Shown here: piece after piece, positions 1-8,998 of the stretch
How the letters are laid out: every line of letters begins with the position of its first letter
Position numbering within the stretch: position 1 is the first letter of the stretch
Source: CAYFTL01 sp964346145
GTDB taxonomy: Bacteria; Bacillota; Clostridia; Christensenellales; Aristaeellaceae
Direction of reading: 5' to 3'
Length of the DNA: 48,657 bases
Assembly (NCBI GenBank): GCA_964346145.1
Contig: CAYFTL010000013.1
Location: 1-48,657, forward strand
Position numbers and translations under genes: made by a program
Notes under the pieces: model-generated
Database searches by the model: none
The model's input: only the letters and a program-made list of their open reading frames with translations
Told to the model about the DNA's origin: nothing

Positions 1-161
1 TTGCCCAACTGCTTCATCGATCCCTGAACATCGTCCGGCGGTCCTCCTGATATCCCCGGAATGTATCCCCGTACCATTGGCCATGCCAGAACAATCGCTG
101 CCGCCAATACAATCAACAACACCAACCACTTAATCCACTTTTTGCCCTTACGCTTCTCCAT
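1..161 (-). CDS. Membrane-anchored protein of unknown function (N-terminal fragment)
   Basis: Only the first 53 codons are in the window; the gene runs off the left edge. The start is ATG at 161, preceded on the minus strand by an AGGAGGAG ribosome binding site 4-5 bases away. The N-terminus is strongly basic (MEKRKGKKWIKW) and is followed by one hydrophobic stretch of about 18 residues, then a Gly/Pro-rich segment (GISGGPPDD). This is the pattern of a signal anchor or signal peptide. Periplasmic-adaptor (HlyD-like) subunits of efflux pumps begin like this and the divergent neighbour is an ABC exporter, but no adaptor motif is visible in the piece present, so the family is not assigned. Confidence 0.6.
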   Translation of the reverse strand, partial: MEKRKGKKWIKWLVLLIVLAAAIVLAWPMVRGYIPGISGGPPDDVQGSMKQLG

Positions 162-335
162 GAGCGCTCCTCCTCGTTTATATCTATTTGCATGAACTTT
201 TACCAGACTTATTCTACGCTGCAATTGTGGCGCAGCTGTGGCGGATTTCTTACCTGTTTTTCAATTCATCGTGGAAATATTTCGGGATTTTTGTGGCGCG
301 TTTGTAAAATTTTTTTCTGCGCAATCTTGTTCACG

Positions 336-364
336 TTGACAAAAAACTTGCGCCTCCGTATTAT
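336..364 (+). promoter_or_regulatory. Sigma-A promoter of the ABC exporter gene
   Basis: TTGACA (336-341), a 17-base spacer and TATTAT (359-364). It lies 36 bases upstream of the ABC transporter start, which has its own AGGAGG site at 390-395. Confidence 0.85.
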
Positions 365-400
365 CATAGATACAGATTTTCATTTATATAGGAGGAAAAT

Positions 401-2179
401 ATGACCACCCAAACCCAACCAAGACTCAAACGAACCACGACGTTGGTGCGCCGTTTTGCTCCATATTTCAAACCCTATCTAGGGATCTTATGCTTGGATT
501 TGTTTTGCGCCGCGCTCACCACCCTGTGTGAATTGGTGCTCCCGCTGATTATTCGCTATATTACCAACGCCGGAATGGGCGATGCCGCAGCCCTTACCGT
601 ATCTGCAGTCTTAAAAATGGGTGGATTGTATTTGGTGCTTCGCATCATCGATACCGCGGCCAACTATTACATGGCCTCAATCGGCCACGTCATGGGGTCG
701 CGCATTGAAACCGATATGCGGCGCGATCTGTTTGCCCACCTTCAACGTTTGCCCAACTCTTTCTACGATGAAACCAAGGTTGGCCAAATCATGGCTCGCA
801 TCACCAGCGACCTGTTCGATGTAACCGAATTTGCCCACCATTGTCCCGAAGAATTTTTCATTGCCGGAATCAAGATTGTCGCTTCGTTTGTAATCCTTTC
901 CTCCATGAACCTGTGGCTAACACTGCTCATCTTTTCCATTTTACCCATTATGCTCCTGTGCTCCAGTTACTTTAACACCCGAATGCGAGCAGCCTTTAAG
1001 GATTCCAGGCATCAGATCGGCGAAATCAACGCCCAAGTGGAAGATAGCTTGCTCGGCATTCGCGTGGTCAAGTCTTTTGCCAACGAAAATGTGGAAGAAG
1101 CCAAGTTTCACGAAAACAATCAAGGCTTTTTGCAAATTAAAAAACGTATGTACCGCTATATGGCTGGCTTTCAAAGCACCATCCGCTTTTTTGATGGGTT
1201 GATGTACATCGTAGTTGTAGTGGCCGGCGCCTTGTTTATGATCAATGGCAAAATCTCTTCCGGCGATTTGGTCGCCTATTTGTTATATGTAACCACGTTG
1301 CTTACTTCCATCCGCCGCATCGTGGAATTTGCCGAACAGTTCCAGCGCGGCATGACTGGAATTGAGCGGTTTGTCGAAGTCATGGATCAACCGGTGCTGA
1401 TTCACGATGCGCCCGATGCCAAGGTACTTATGGATGTCGCTGGCCATATTTGCTTCGACCATGTAAGCTTTGCCTATCCCGACGATCCCGACACCGACAT
1501 TTTGACCGACATCAACCTGGATATACAGCCGGGTTCCAGCATCGCGCTAGTCGGGCCATCCGGCGGCGGAAAGACCACGCTGTGCAATCTGCTCCCCCGC
1601 TTCTACGACGTGACCCAAGGCGCGATATTGATCGACGGGCAAGATGTGCGCTCGGTCACGCTGGATTCGCTGCGCAACCAGATCGGCGTCGTGCAGCAGG
1701 ATGTCTATCTGTTTTCCGGATCGGTGTATGAAAACATTGAGTATGGCATGCCGGGCGCTAGTGAGGCTCAAATCATTGAAGCTGCCAAGTTGGCCGGCGC
1801 CCATGAATTTATTATGGAACTGCCCCAGGGTTATTCCACCTATGTAGGCGAGCGGGGCGTAAAGCTGTCCGGCGGGCAAAAACAGCGCATTTCCATAGCG
1901 CGCGTATTTTTGAAAAATCCGCCCATCCTCATTCTGGACGAAGCAACCTCCGCCCTCGACAACGAAAGTGAATTGTTGGTGCAGCGGTCGTTGGAATCCT
2001 TGGCCAAAGGCCGAACTACCTTCACCATCGCTCACCGACTAACCACCATTCGAAACGCCGACATCATTCTGGTGTTGACCGACAATGGAATCGAGGAGCA
2101 AGGCTCCCACCGTGAGCTTATGGATAAGGGTGGCATTTACTACAACTTGTACCGCATGTACAGCCAGGCCACAGCCTAA
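401..2179 (+). CDS. ABC exporter half-transporter (fused permease and ATPase)
   Basis: A 592-residue type IV ABC exporter half-transporter that should work as a homodimer or heterodimer in the cytoplasmic membrane. The N-terminal ~310 residues form the six-helix transmembrane domain. The C-terminal ATPase has Walker A GPSGGGKTT (about residues 384-392), the signature LSGGQKQR (about 489), Walker B ILILDEATSALD (about 510-521) and the H-loop IAHR. Length and order match MsbA/BmrA/LmrA-type lipid or multidrug exporters. The start at 401 is fixed by AGGAGGAAAAT just upstream. No second half-transporter gene is adjacent, so a homodimer is the simpler reading. It is monocistronic, with a strong promoter before and a terminator after. 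The substrate cannot be told from sequence. Confidence 0.93.
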   Translation: MTTQTQPRLKRTTTLVRRFAPYFKPYLGILCLDLFCAALTTLCELVLPLIIRYITNAGMGDAAALTVSAVLKMGGLYLVLRIIDTAANYYMASIGHVMGSRIETDMRRDLFAHLQRLPNSFYDETKVGQIMARITSDLFDVTEFAHHCPEEFFIAGIKIVASFVILSSMNLWLTLLIFSILPIMLLCSSYFNTRMRAAFKDSRHQIGEINAQVEDSLLGIRVVKSFANENVEEAKFHENNQGFLQIKKRMYRYMAGFQSTIRFFDGLMYIVVVVAGALFMINGKISSGDLVAYLLYVTTLLTSIRRIVEFAEQFQRGMTGIERFVEVMDQPVLIHDAPDAKVLMDVAGHICFDHVSFAYPDDPDTDILTDINLDIQPGSSIALVGPSGGGKTTLCNLLPRFYDVTQGAILIDGQDVRSVTLDSLRNQIGVVQQDVYLFSGSVYENIEYGMPGASEAQIIEAAKLAGAHEFIMELPQGYSTYVGERGVKLSGGQKQRISIARVFLKNPPILILDEATSALDNESELLVQRSLESLAKGRTTFTIAHRLTTIRNADIILVLTDNGIEEQGSHRELMDKGGIYYNLYRMYSQATA

Positions 2180-2187
2180 TTTACCTT

Positions 2188-2227
2188 CCCCCTTGCATAA
2201 CACTAAAGGTTTATGCAAGGGGGTTTT
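2188..2227 (+). terminator. Intrinsic terminator after the ABC exporter
   Basis: Perfect 13-bp stem: CCCCCTTGCATAA (2188-2200) pairs with TTATGCAAGGGGG (2211-2223) around a 10-base loop, followed by TTTT. Confidence 0.9.
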
Positions 2228-2299
2228 ACAATATTGCATCAATATTCGATACGCTTTTGTAATACTATCTTCATATTATCGCCTCTAAAGCTGCATTTC

Positions 2300-2328
2300 T
2301 TGACATCCCTTCCGCTATAGACTAAAAT
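2300..2328 (+). promoter_or_regulatory. Sigma-A promoter upstream of the surface-protein gene
   Basis: TTGACA (2300-2305), 17-base spacer, TAAAAT (2323-2328). If used, it gives a transcript with a leader of about 240 bases before the start codon at 2573. A second, weaker promoter-like element (GTGAAT, 17 bases, TATAAT at 2434-2439) lies inside that leader. Confidence 0.75.
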
Positions 2329-2572
2329 TAATCAGATTCCAGAGCGATTTAAGCGGTTGGTCATCCGGGGTTTTTTTACCCCTTCTGCAGAGTATATACT
2401 ACCGCATTCTGTGAATAGGCAATGCGTCGAATCTATAATCGCAAGCTTTTACGCTCAAAACACAGCCCACCACGTCGTTGGAATGTATAGATCTTACTAC
2501 AGAAACCAGTCGGCACAATTTGTAAAACCGATTGATTATGTACCGCCTTGTGCGGAAGGAGGATGGCGCGCT
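2329..2572 (+). other. Long untranslated leader of the surface-protein gene
   Basis: About 240 bases between promoter and start codon. The open frame continues upstream to 2357, but those 72 codons show no signal peptide and no ribosome binding site and come before a clear SD/ATG/signal-peptide start. The leader holds a GGGG-T7-A-CCCC hairpin near 2367-2382 and an internal TATAAT. It matches no riboswitch class I can recognise by eye. Confidence 0.45.
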
Positions 2573-4612
2573 ATGCGCGCAGTTCACACCATGAAAACAA
2601 AAAAAATATGTTTATTCTGCTGTCTGCTGGCAATCTTTTTAGCCTTGCCATATTTCAGCACATATAGCGCTTTGGCTGAATCTGACTCTATACCCAAGGG
2701 ACAGTCGGACAGCCTTGCCGCCACCGCCCCTGAACCCACTGCGGAAGCAACCCCAGAGCCCCCTGCCGAGCCCAGTGAGATTGCTACGCAAAATCCCCCC
2801 GCTGAAACGGAGAGTCAGCCCACCCCCGTTCCCCAAACTCCTTCGCCCAAGCCAAAACCCACCGTCAATCCCGAGAAGGATCAAAAGGCACTCGCAATTT
2901 CGGGTTTGATTTCCCCTGACGCATTAGTCAGTCCGGGCAACGTGAGCATACAGATAACGCTGAAAAATACAGCTTCCCAGCCGATAACCCAAATTAAGCT
3001 TTTCAACCCCGCCGGCAAACAGGTTCTCGGCCCGGAAACCTTAGGCGCCAAATCGGACAGCAAGCGTTTTGACGAAACATACAACGTGTCGGCAGAGCAG
3101 CTGAGTTCAGGGTCGCTGACCTACACCGTCTCTTATGTGCTCGGCAACGATGAGGCTACACAGCGCACAGTCAAAAAGAGCTTAACTTTAAAGATCTCTA
3201 AGGTTGATGCCAAGCCCAAGATAGAGTTCGCGCGCAATATTTCTTCACGCTTTGTGCCCAGCGGCACCACCGTCACGGTGACATATAGGCTGCGCAACAC
3301 GGGCAACGTACCCCTGATTAATTTAAAAGTGTCTGATTCCATGGCGGGAACAGTGGGCAGCTTGTCCAAACTTGGCGTAGGAGAAAAAAAGACTTTTACC
3401 AAAAAAATCCGAGTTGAAAAAGATATAGCCAGCAAGGCAACAGTAAACTTTTCCTACGATGGGAGCACCGAATCACTTTCCAAAAGTCTATCCAAAGCCA
3501 GTATTTCGATAGCCAAAGAGGATTTGAATTTGGTGCTCTCCACCAACCGCACCACTGCCTTGCCCGGCGATGTAGTCAACCTTACATTAAAATTAACCAA
3601 CAACGGCAACGTTTCTTATTCACGCCTGCGCGTGTGCGATGCCATCTTGGGAGACTTGGGCTCAATACCCGGAGAACTTAAACCCGGCCAGGAGTATATT
3701 TTCAACAAACAGGTACCCATAAAGAGTACAACTCAATTCCTTTTTTCAATATCCGGCCGGAGCTCTTCCGGCAAAGAAATAAACCAGGAAGCCAATCCGT
3801 TAACCGTGCTCGTGGCCTCCTCAGAAAACATCACCGACCGATTAACCTTAAAGGTTACACCGAATCAAACGCGGCTGGATACGCCGGGCATAGTAAATTT
3901 CACCGTTAGCTTGTTCAACAATAGCGGCCATGATTTAAAGGACGTATTGCTGTTCGAACAGAGCCATGGGGTTATTAAGAACATGACCGTCATCTCCGCC
4001 GGCGAAACCCAAATCGAGCAAAGTTATGAAGTAACGGCCGGCAGCATTTTCCAGTTTGTGGCACAGGTAACCGATCAAAGCGGAAACACCCTAACCGCAT
4101 TTTCAGAGCCGATTTCTATCGAAATTGTAAACGCAGGTGCTACGCCGGCAACGACAGACGACAGCGACCTACCCATTTACGCCACCGATTCCCCTGCCGG
4201 TTATAAACTGCCTGCCAATCCACAAACCTTTCGGAAAATGATGTCGCTGATCATCATCTTTTTGGTGTTAATCATATTAATCGTGATCCTTTCCATCACG
4301 GGCAGGAAATTCTTTAAAAAGCTGAGGCCCAGGACTAAGGATGACAATATGGATGACACCATGATCGAAGAGCCATTGCGCCGCTCGGCGCGAAACAAAA
4401 AGCAAAAAAGGCGCAAGAGCAAATGGTGGCGTCGTCCCCCAAAAAATACCCGCAATCATACGGTACGGCTAAAGCAGTCCAACACAAAGAAAACCAAAAT
4501 CAATTCACAAAAGCTGAAATCGGATACCGTTCGCCTGCGCATGGACACAGGGCGCCGAAGTCTTGAAAACGATCGTGCCAAATCCGATACCCGAAACAAT
4601 CACAAAATTTAA
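2573..4612 (+). CDS. Cell-surface protein with repeated beta-sandwich (CARDB/DUF11-like) domains and basic cytoplasmic tail
   Basis: 679 residues. The start at 2573 is set by GGAAGGAGG 10 bases upstream and by the signal peptide that follows (basic start, then LFCCLLAIFLALPYF, cleavage near SALA). Next come a Pro/Glu/Thr-rich linker of about 65 residues and four or more repeated beta-sandwich units, each with the pattern G-(x)-V-N-(hydrophobic)-T-(x)-x-N-(S/T)-G-(N/H)-x-x-(L/I), as in CARDB/DUF11-type domains. One transmembrane helix follows (about residues 549-571, IIIFLVLIILIVILSITG). The last ~100 residues are a very basic cytoplasmic tail with two TVRL motifs (Thr at about 630 and 652). 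The topology is extracellular beta modules, one helix, cytoplasmic tail, so it is not a sortase substrate. The function is unknown. It is transcribed alone. Confidence 0.75.
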   Translation: MRAVHTMKTKKICLFCCLLAIFLALPYFSTYSALAESDSIPKGQSDSLAATAPEPTAEATPEPPAEPSEIATQNPPAETESQPTPVPQTPSPKPKPTVNPEKDQKALAISGLISPDALVSPGNVSIQITLKNTASQPITQIKLFNPAGKQVLGPETLGAKSDSKRFDETYNVSAEQLSSGSLTYTVSYVLGNDEATQRTVKKSLTLKISKVDAKPKIEFARNISSRFVPSGTTVTVTYRLRNTGNVPLINLKVSDSMAGTVGSLSKLGVGEKKTFTKKIRVEKDIASKATVNFSYDGSTESLSKSLSKASISIAKEDLNLVLSTNRTTALPGDVVNLTLKLTNNGNVSYSRLRVCDAILGDLGSIPGELKPGQEYIFNKQVPIKSTTQFLFSISGRSSSGKEINQEANPLTVLVASSENITDRLTLKVTPNQTRLDTPGIVNFTVSLFNNSGHDLKDVLLFEQSHGVIKNMTVISAGETQIEQSYEVTAGSIFQFVAQVTDQSGNTLTAFSEPISIEIVNAGATPATTDDSDLPIYATDSPAGYKLPANPQTFRKMMSLIIIFLVLIILIVILSITGRKFFKKLRPRTKDDNMDDTMIEEPLRRSARNKKQKRRKSKWWRRPPKNTRNHTVRLKQSNTKKTKINSQKLKSDTVRLRMDTGRRSLENDRAKSDTRNNHKI

Positions 4613-4614
4613 AC

Positions 4615-4646
4615 AAACTGGCCCGACGACAGTCGCGGGCCAGTTT
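4615..4646 (+). terminator. Terminator hairpin after the surface-protein gene
   Basis: An 11-bp stem, AAACTGGCCCG (4615-4625) with CGGGCCAGTTT (4636-4646), starts 2 bases after the stop codon. The U-tract is short (TTT at the stem end), so strength is uncertain. Confidence 0.65.
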
Positions 4647-4678
4647 GTCGTTGAGCGATCGGTTTTGTGCTACGCCCC

Positions 4679-4707
4679 TTGAATGCAAAACCGATTGCGT
4701 TTATAAT
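4679..4707 (+). promoter_or_regulatory. Sigma-A promoter of the DUF2461-phosphomutase-tkt operon
   Basis: TTGAAT (4679-4684), 17 bases, TATAAT (4702-4707), 27 bases before the start codon of the first gene. Confidence 0.8.
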
Positions 4708-4734
4708 AGACTAGATGGATTATGGGGGTATTGT

Positions 4735-5412
4735 ATGTTTCAAGGATTTACCGATGCTTTCTTCGAATTTTTTATGGCCCTGCGTTTTAACAACAACCGC
4801 GAGTTTTTTCAGCAAAACCGCGCTTGGTACGAAGAGGCTGTGAAATTGCCTATGCGCGTTCTGCTTAAGGATTTGGCAGATGAACTGCTCAAGGTGGATC
4901 CCCAACTGGATACGCGGCCGCTGCGTGCTGTATCGCGAATCAATCGCGACATACGGTTTTCTAAAAACAAAGCGCCTTACCGCGATCATATGTGGATATC
5001 TTTGCGACGCCATGCCGATACCCCACAACCCGAATTTGTGTTTATAGTGGACGATTCCGGAGCAAAATACGGCATGGGGTTTTATGGCGAACACCGGCTC
5101 TTGATGGACCATATTCGCCAACTCTTATTAAAAAATCCAAATCGCTTAAGGCCTCTGCTCAATTACGAAAAAACCGGATTCGAAATGGAAGCACACCGTT
5201 TTAAGCGTTTTAAAATTCCGGATGATTTGCCCGATCAGTACAAGGATTTCTATTTAATGCGCAGTTTTTGGTTGCAACAGTCGATCCTTGATTTTGACTT
5301 GTTGCGATCTCCTCTGCTGGTGAATACCTTGCTGGACGGATACAAACAACTCTCCCCCCTTTATTTGCTACTTCAAAAACTCATGGCTGAATCCACGCCA
5401 AAAGAAGGATAA
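4735..5412 (+). CDS. DUF2461 family protein
   Basis: 225 residues from ATG 4735. The start is chosen because the promoter -10 lies at 4702-4707 and GGGGGT sits 5 bases upstream of this ATG. The family (DUF2461, TIGR02453) is recognised from FFMALRFNNNREFFQQNR near the start, the central SRINRDIRFSKNKAPYRDH block, and the GFYGEHR-type motif. The biochemical role of the family is unknown. It is the first gene of an operon with the phosphohexomutase (9 bases downstream) and transketolase, which may suggest a housekeeping or carbohydrate role but does not show it. Confidence 0.85.
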   Translation: MFQGFTDAFFEFFMALRFNNNREFFQQNRAWYEEAVKLPMRVLLKDLADELLKVDPQLDTRPLRAVSRINRDIRFSKNKAPYRDHMWISLRRHADTPQPEFVFIVDDSGAKYGMGFYGEHRLLMDHIRQLLLKNPNRLRPLLNYEKTGFEMEAHRFKRFKIPDDLPDQYKDFYLMRSFWLQQSILDFDLLRSPLLVNTLLDGYKQLSPLYLLLQKLMAESTPKEG

Positions 5413-5421
5413 GGAGCTATT

Positions 5422-6948
5422 ATGAACCGAGACTGGAGTTACCTGAAAAGTGGTAGCGATATACGCGGAAACGCATCCACATACAAAAGCAGTCCCCCCA
5501 ATCTGACGCCGGAAATGGTGAAAGCGTTAGGTTACAGCTTTGCGCTGTGGTTGGCCGAAAATCTTGGAACCACTCCGGATACACTCAATATTGCCGTGGG
5601 CCACGATGCCAGAACCACCAGCCCCAGCCTTGCCCAAGCCGCAATTGAAGGCTTGACTTCGGCCGATTGTGATGTGATGGACTGCGGCCTATGTACCACT
5701 CCGGCCATGTTTATGACCACTATTTCCCCCGAAACCCAAGCCGATGGGGCCATCATGATCACCGCCAGCCATCATCCCTCTCACAAGAATGGCTTGAAGT
5801 TCACCACCAAAAACGGCGGCTTGCATGGCAAAGATATTCAAAAAATCATCCAAACCGCTCAGAACTTAAAGGTGCCCAAGCGCCTGGTCACATCGATAAA
5901 CTTTTTGGAAATATACACCGATCGCTTAAAGCAAATGGTGCGCGACCGACTTGAGACCGATGTCGCCCTTCCGTTATTGGGGCTTCATGTGGTGGTAGAT
6001 GCAAGCAATGGCGTGGGCGGGTTTTATGCCGATTTGTTAAAGGACTTGGGTGCAGACACCACCGGCAGCCAGTTTCTGGATCCCGACGGCCGCTTCCCAA
6101 ACCATGTGCCCGATCCAGAACGTCCTGAGGCCATGCAAGCGCTGGCCGATGCCGTGGTGCGTAACAGCGCCGACCTGGGCGTCATATTTGATGCCGATTG
6201 CGACCGAGCCGCCATCGTCGATCAAGACGGCCGGGCGATCAACCGGAACCGTTTGATCGCGCTTACCGCCGCTATCCTGCTAGATGAAACCCCCGGAGCC
6301 ACCTTCGTCACCGACTCGGTAACCTCTTCGGGGCTGGCCAAGTTCATCGGGGAATGGGGCGGCGAGCATTACCGTTACAAGCGCGGTTATCGCAACGTAA
6401 TTGATGAAGCCATTCGTTTAAACGAAGAAAATATCGACTGCCCGTTGGCAATCGAAACCAGCGGTCATGCCGCGCTGCGTGAAAATTATTTTTTAGACGA
6501 TGGTATGTACCTGGTCACAAGGCTCATTTGCGAAGCCATGCGGCGCAAGCGCGAAGGGCTCACTCTAAGCTCACTCATCGATGATTTACAAGAACCCGCA
6601 GAGAGCATTGAACTACGTCTGAACCTGCTGCCCGAAGATTTTAGAATGGCCGGCCAAGAAATCATCGACAAATTGCTTAACCATACATTGGAAAACAGCG
6701 AATGGCGGCTGGCACCCGACAACCGCGAAGGCGTCCGGATTTCTTTCGACTTGGACGATGAGCTGGACAGCGCATGGCTGCTGCTCAGAATGTCGGTACA
6801 CGATCCGGTAATGCCTTTAAACGCAGAATCCGATGTGCCCGGCGGCCTTTACAAAATTTTAAGCGAGCTCTATGCGCTCATCGGCAACGATGGGAATTTG
6901 GATACTACCCCACTCAAACAATATTTGGATGCCCACTCTAACCAATAA
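5422..6948 (+). CDS. Phosphohexomutase (phosphomannomutase/phosphoglucomutase family)
   Basis: 508 residues of the alpha-D-phosphohexomutase superfamily, which interconverts sugar 1- and 6-phosphates via a phosphoserine. The active-site loop is ITASHHPSHKNGLKF with the serine at about residue 116 (HHP rather than the usual HNP). The Mg-binding loop is DADCDR (about 257-262). The sugar-specificity loop is ETSGHAA (about 345). The usual C-terminal phosphate-binding SGTEP is absent; WLLLRMSVHDPVMPLN takes its place, a variant seen in a subgroup of long bacterial and plant homologues. AAGGATAAGGAG precedes the ATG. The substrate (mannose or glucose phosphate) is not settled by sequence. GlmM lies elsewhere in the window, so this is not the only mutase. 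Confidence 0.88.
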   Translation: MNRDWSYLKSGSDIRGNASTYKSSPPNLTPEMVKALGYSFALWLAENLGTTPDTLNIAVGHDARTTSPSLAQAAIEGLTSADCDVMDCGLCTTPAMFMTTISPETQADGAIMITASHHPSHKNGLKFTTKNGGLHGKDIQKIIQTAQNLKVPKRLVTSINFLEIYTDRLKQMVRDRLETDVALPLLGLHVVVDASNGVGGFYADLLKDLGADTTGSQFLDPDGRFPNHVPDPERPEAMQALADAVVRNSADLGVIFDADCDRAAIVDQDGRAINRNRLIALTAAILLDETPGATFVTDSVTSSGLAKFIGEWGGEHYRYKRGYRNVIDEAIRLNEENIDCPLAIETSGHAALRENYFLDDGMYLVTRLICEAMRRKREGLTLSSLIDDLQEPAESIELRLNLLPEDFRMAGQEIIDKLLNHTLENSEWRLAPDNREGVRISFDLDDELDSAWLLLRMSVHDPVMPLNAESDVPGGLYKILSELYALIGNDGNLDTTPLKQYLDAHSNQ

Positions 6949-6963
6949 GAAGGAGAATATTCA

Positions 6964-8934
6964 ATGAAAAACCAACAAGTCGTCAACGCAATCCGTATGC
7001 TATCGGCAGATGCCGTAGAAAAGGCAAAGTCGGGACACCCGGGAATGCCCATGGGCACAGCACCCATGGCCTATGCGCTTTGGGGCAAAACGATGAGGCA
7101 CAACCCCGAAGACCCCAACTGGGCCGATCGCGATCGGTTTGTGCTTTCCAATGGACACGGCTCCATGTTGATCTATTCGTTGTTGCACCTGTTTGGCTAT
7201 GGCTTGTCGATGGACGAAATTAAGAATTTCCGTCAATTCGGCAGCAAAACCCCAGGGCATCCGGAATATGGCCACACCGTGGGCGTAGAAACCTCCACCG
7301 GCCCCCTCGGTCAGGGAATCGCCAACGGCGTAGGCATGGCAATGGCCGAAGCCCATTTGGCCGAGCACTTCAACCGTGAGAACTTCCCCATCGTAGATCA
7401 TTACACTTACGTTATGTTGGGCGATGGCTGCATGATGGAAGGCATCTCCCACGAGGCTTGCTCGCTGGCCGGCACCTTAAAGCTAAACAAACTCATCGCC
7501 CTTTACGATGATAACGAAATCTCCATCGAAGGCGATACCGACTTGGCCTTCCGCGAAGACGTGGCCGCGCGCTTCCGCGCATATGGCTGGAACGTGATTG
7601 ATGTGCCCAACGGCAACTGTGTCAAGTCTGTGTGCGCCGCTTTGACGCTGGCGCGGCAATCGACTGATGCCCCCACCCTCATCGTCGCACACACCAACAT
7701 CGGCTACGGTTCCCCTAAGCAAGACACCGCATCTGCCCACGGAGAACCCCTGGGTGCCGAAGCACTGGCAGCTACCAAAGCGTTCTTGAGTTGGGATTTG
7801 GAAGCCTTTGAAGTACCCGAAGAGGTATATACCTCCATTCAAAAAGATCTGGAGCCCAACAAAAAGAAATACGAAGATTGGTCCAAAATGTTTGCCGAAT
7901 ATGTGGAGGCCTACCCCGAGTTGGCCCAAGAATGGCATCAGTGGCACTCCAAGGAGTTGCCGATGGATTTGCTGAACGATGAAGAATATTGGAACTTCTC
8001 CGGCAAAGCAGCCACCCGCAATTCCAGCGGCGAAGTGCTCAACCGTCTGGCTAAAAAGCTGCCCAACCTGTTTGGCGGCAGCGCAGATTTGGCTCCTTCC
8101 AACAAATCGGTCATGAATGGCCGGGGTGCCTTCTCGGCGGAAGACCGATCGGGCTCCAATATCCATTTCGGCGTGCGCGAACATGCGATGGCCGCCATCG
8201 TCAACGGAATCGCGCTGCACGGCGGGCTTCGCCCCTACTGTGCCACCTTCTTCGTCTTTAGCGACTACATGAAAAATGCCATGCGCATGGCTTCGCTGAT
8301 GAACTTGGGCATCCCCTATATTTTGACCCACGATTCCATCGGCGTAGGCGAAGACGGCCCCACCCATCAACCCATTGAACAGTTGGCCGGTTTGCGTTCC
8401 ATGCCCGGAATGATCGTATTTCGCCCGGCGGACAGCCGTGAAACCGCTGCCGGCTGGTATACGGCGCTGACTCAAGACCATCCGGTATCGTTGGTGCTCA
8501 CCCGCCAAGATCTGCCCCTCTACGAAAACAGCGGCAAGGAAGCGCTCAAGGGCGGCTACATTCTGTCGGATAGCCAAAAGAGCGTGCCCGACGTGTTGCT
8601 CATGGCTTCCGGTTCCGAAGTGGAGCAATGCATGGATGCTCAGGCAATGCTGCGTGAGCAGGGCATCGACGCGCGCGTAATTTCCATGCCCAGTTTTGAG
8701 CTATTCAACGCTCAGTCCGCCGAATATAAGGAATCCGTAATGCCTACCCAAGTGCGTGCCCGCGTCGCCATCGAGGCCGGCGCCACATTCGGTTGGCATC
8801 AATACGTAGGTCTGGATGGCGTAGTCATCGGTCTGGATCATTTCGGTGCATCGGCGCCCGCCAAGGTTCTGTTTGAAAACTTTGGCATCACGTCTGAAAA
8901 TGTTTGTGCCAAGGCCGTTGAATTGTTAAAATAA
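6964..8934 (+). CDS. tkt: Transketolase
   Basis: 656 residues, full length for bacterial transketolase, which moves two-carbon ketol units between pentose-phosphate sugars using thiamine diphosphate and a divalent cation. The N-terminal pyrophosphate domain has the HPGMPMG, GHGSMLIY and MLGDGCMMEG motifs and the metal-binding YDDNEISIEG. The central pyrimidine domain has FGVREHAMAAI with the catalytic Glu. The C-terminal domain ends LDGVVIGLDHFGASAPA. AGAAGGAGAATATTCA precedes the ATG. It is the last gene of the DUF2461 operon. The organism also carries TPP-regulated pyrimidine uptake in this window, fitting a need for the cofactor. Confidence 0.97.
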   Translation: MKNQQVVNAIRMLSADAVEKAKSGHPGMPMGTAPMAYALWGKTMRHNPEDPNWADRDRFVLSNGHGSMLIYSLLHLFGYGLSMDEIKNFRQFGSKTPGHPEYGHTVGVETSTGPLGQGIANGVGMAMAEAHLAEHFNRENFPIVDHYTYVMLGDGCMMEGISHEACSLAGTLKLNKLIALYDDNEISIEGDTDLAFREDVAARFRAYGWNVIDVPNGNCVKSVCAALTLARQSTDAPTLIVAHTNIGYGSPKQDTASAHGEPLGAEALAATKAFLSWDLEAFEVPEEVYTSIQKDLEPNKKKYEDWSKMFAEYVEAYPELAQEWHQWHSKELPMDLLNDEEYWNFSGKAATRNSSGEVLNRLAKKLPNLFGGSADLAPSNKSVMNGRGAFSAEDRSGSNIHFGVREHAMAAIVNGIALHGGLRPYCATFFVFSDYMKNAMRMASLMNLGIPYILTHDSIGVGEDGPTHQPIEQLAGLRSMPGMIVFRPADSRETAAGWYTALTQDHPVSLVLTRQDLPLYENSGKEALKGGYILSDSQKSVPDVLLMASGSEVEQCMDAQAMLREQGIDARVISMPSFELFNAQSAEYKESVMPTQVRARVAIEAGATFGWHQYVGLDGVVIGLDHFGASAPAKVLFENFGITSENVCAKAVELLK

Positions 8935-8952
8935 TCCCTGTTTTGTCTACTA

Positions 8953-8995
8953 AAAGTAGCCTGCACTTTAACGTGCAGGCTACTTTGTTTTTGCT
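8953..8995. terminator. Bidirectional terminator between tkt and the patatin gene
   Basis: Perfect 14-bp stem, AAAGTAGCCTGCAC (8953-8966) with GTGCAGGCTACTTT (8973-8986), loop TTTAAC, T-rich on the plus side. It sits between convergent genes. Confidence 0.9.
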
Positions 8996-8998
8996 CGG

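Noticed and set aside
2357..2572. N-terminal extension of the surface protein by 72 codons
   Set aside because: The extension has no ribosome site and would bury the clear signal peptide starting at 2573.
7483..8628. Long minus-strand open frame (381 codons) opposite tkt
   Set aside because: Antisense shadow of transketolase, with His/Gly-rich composition and no ribosome site.
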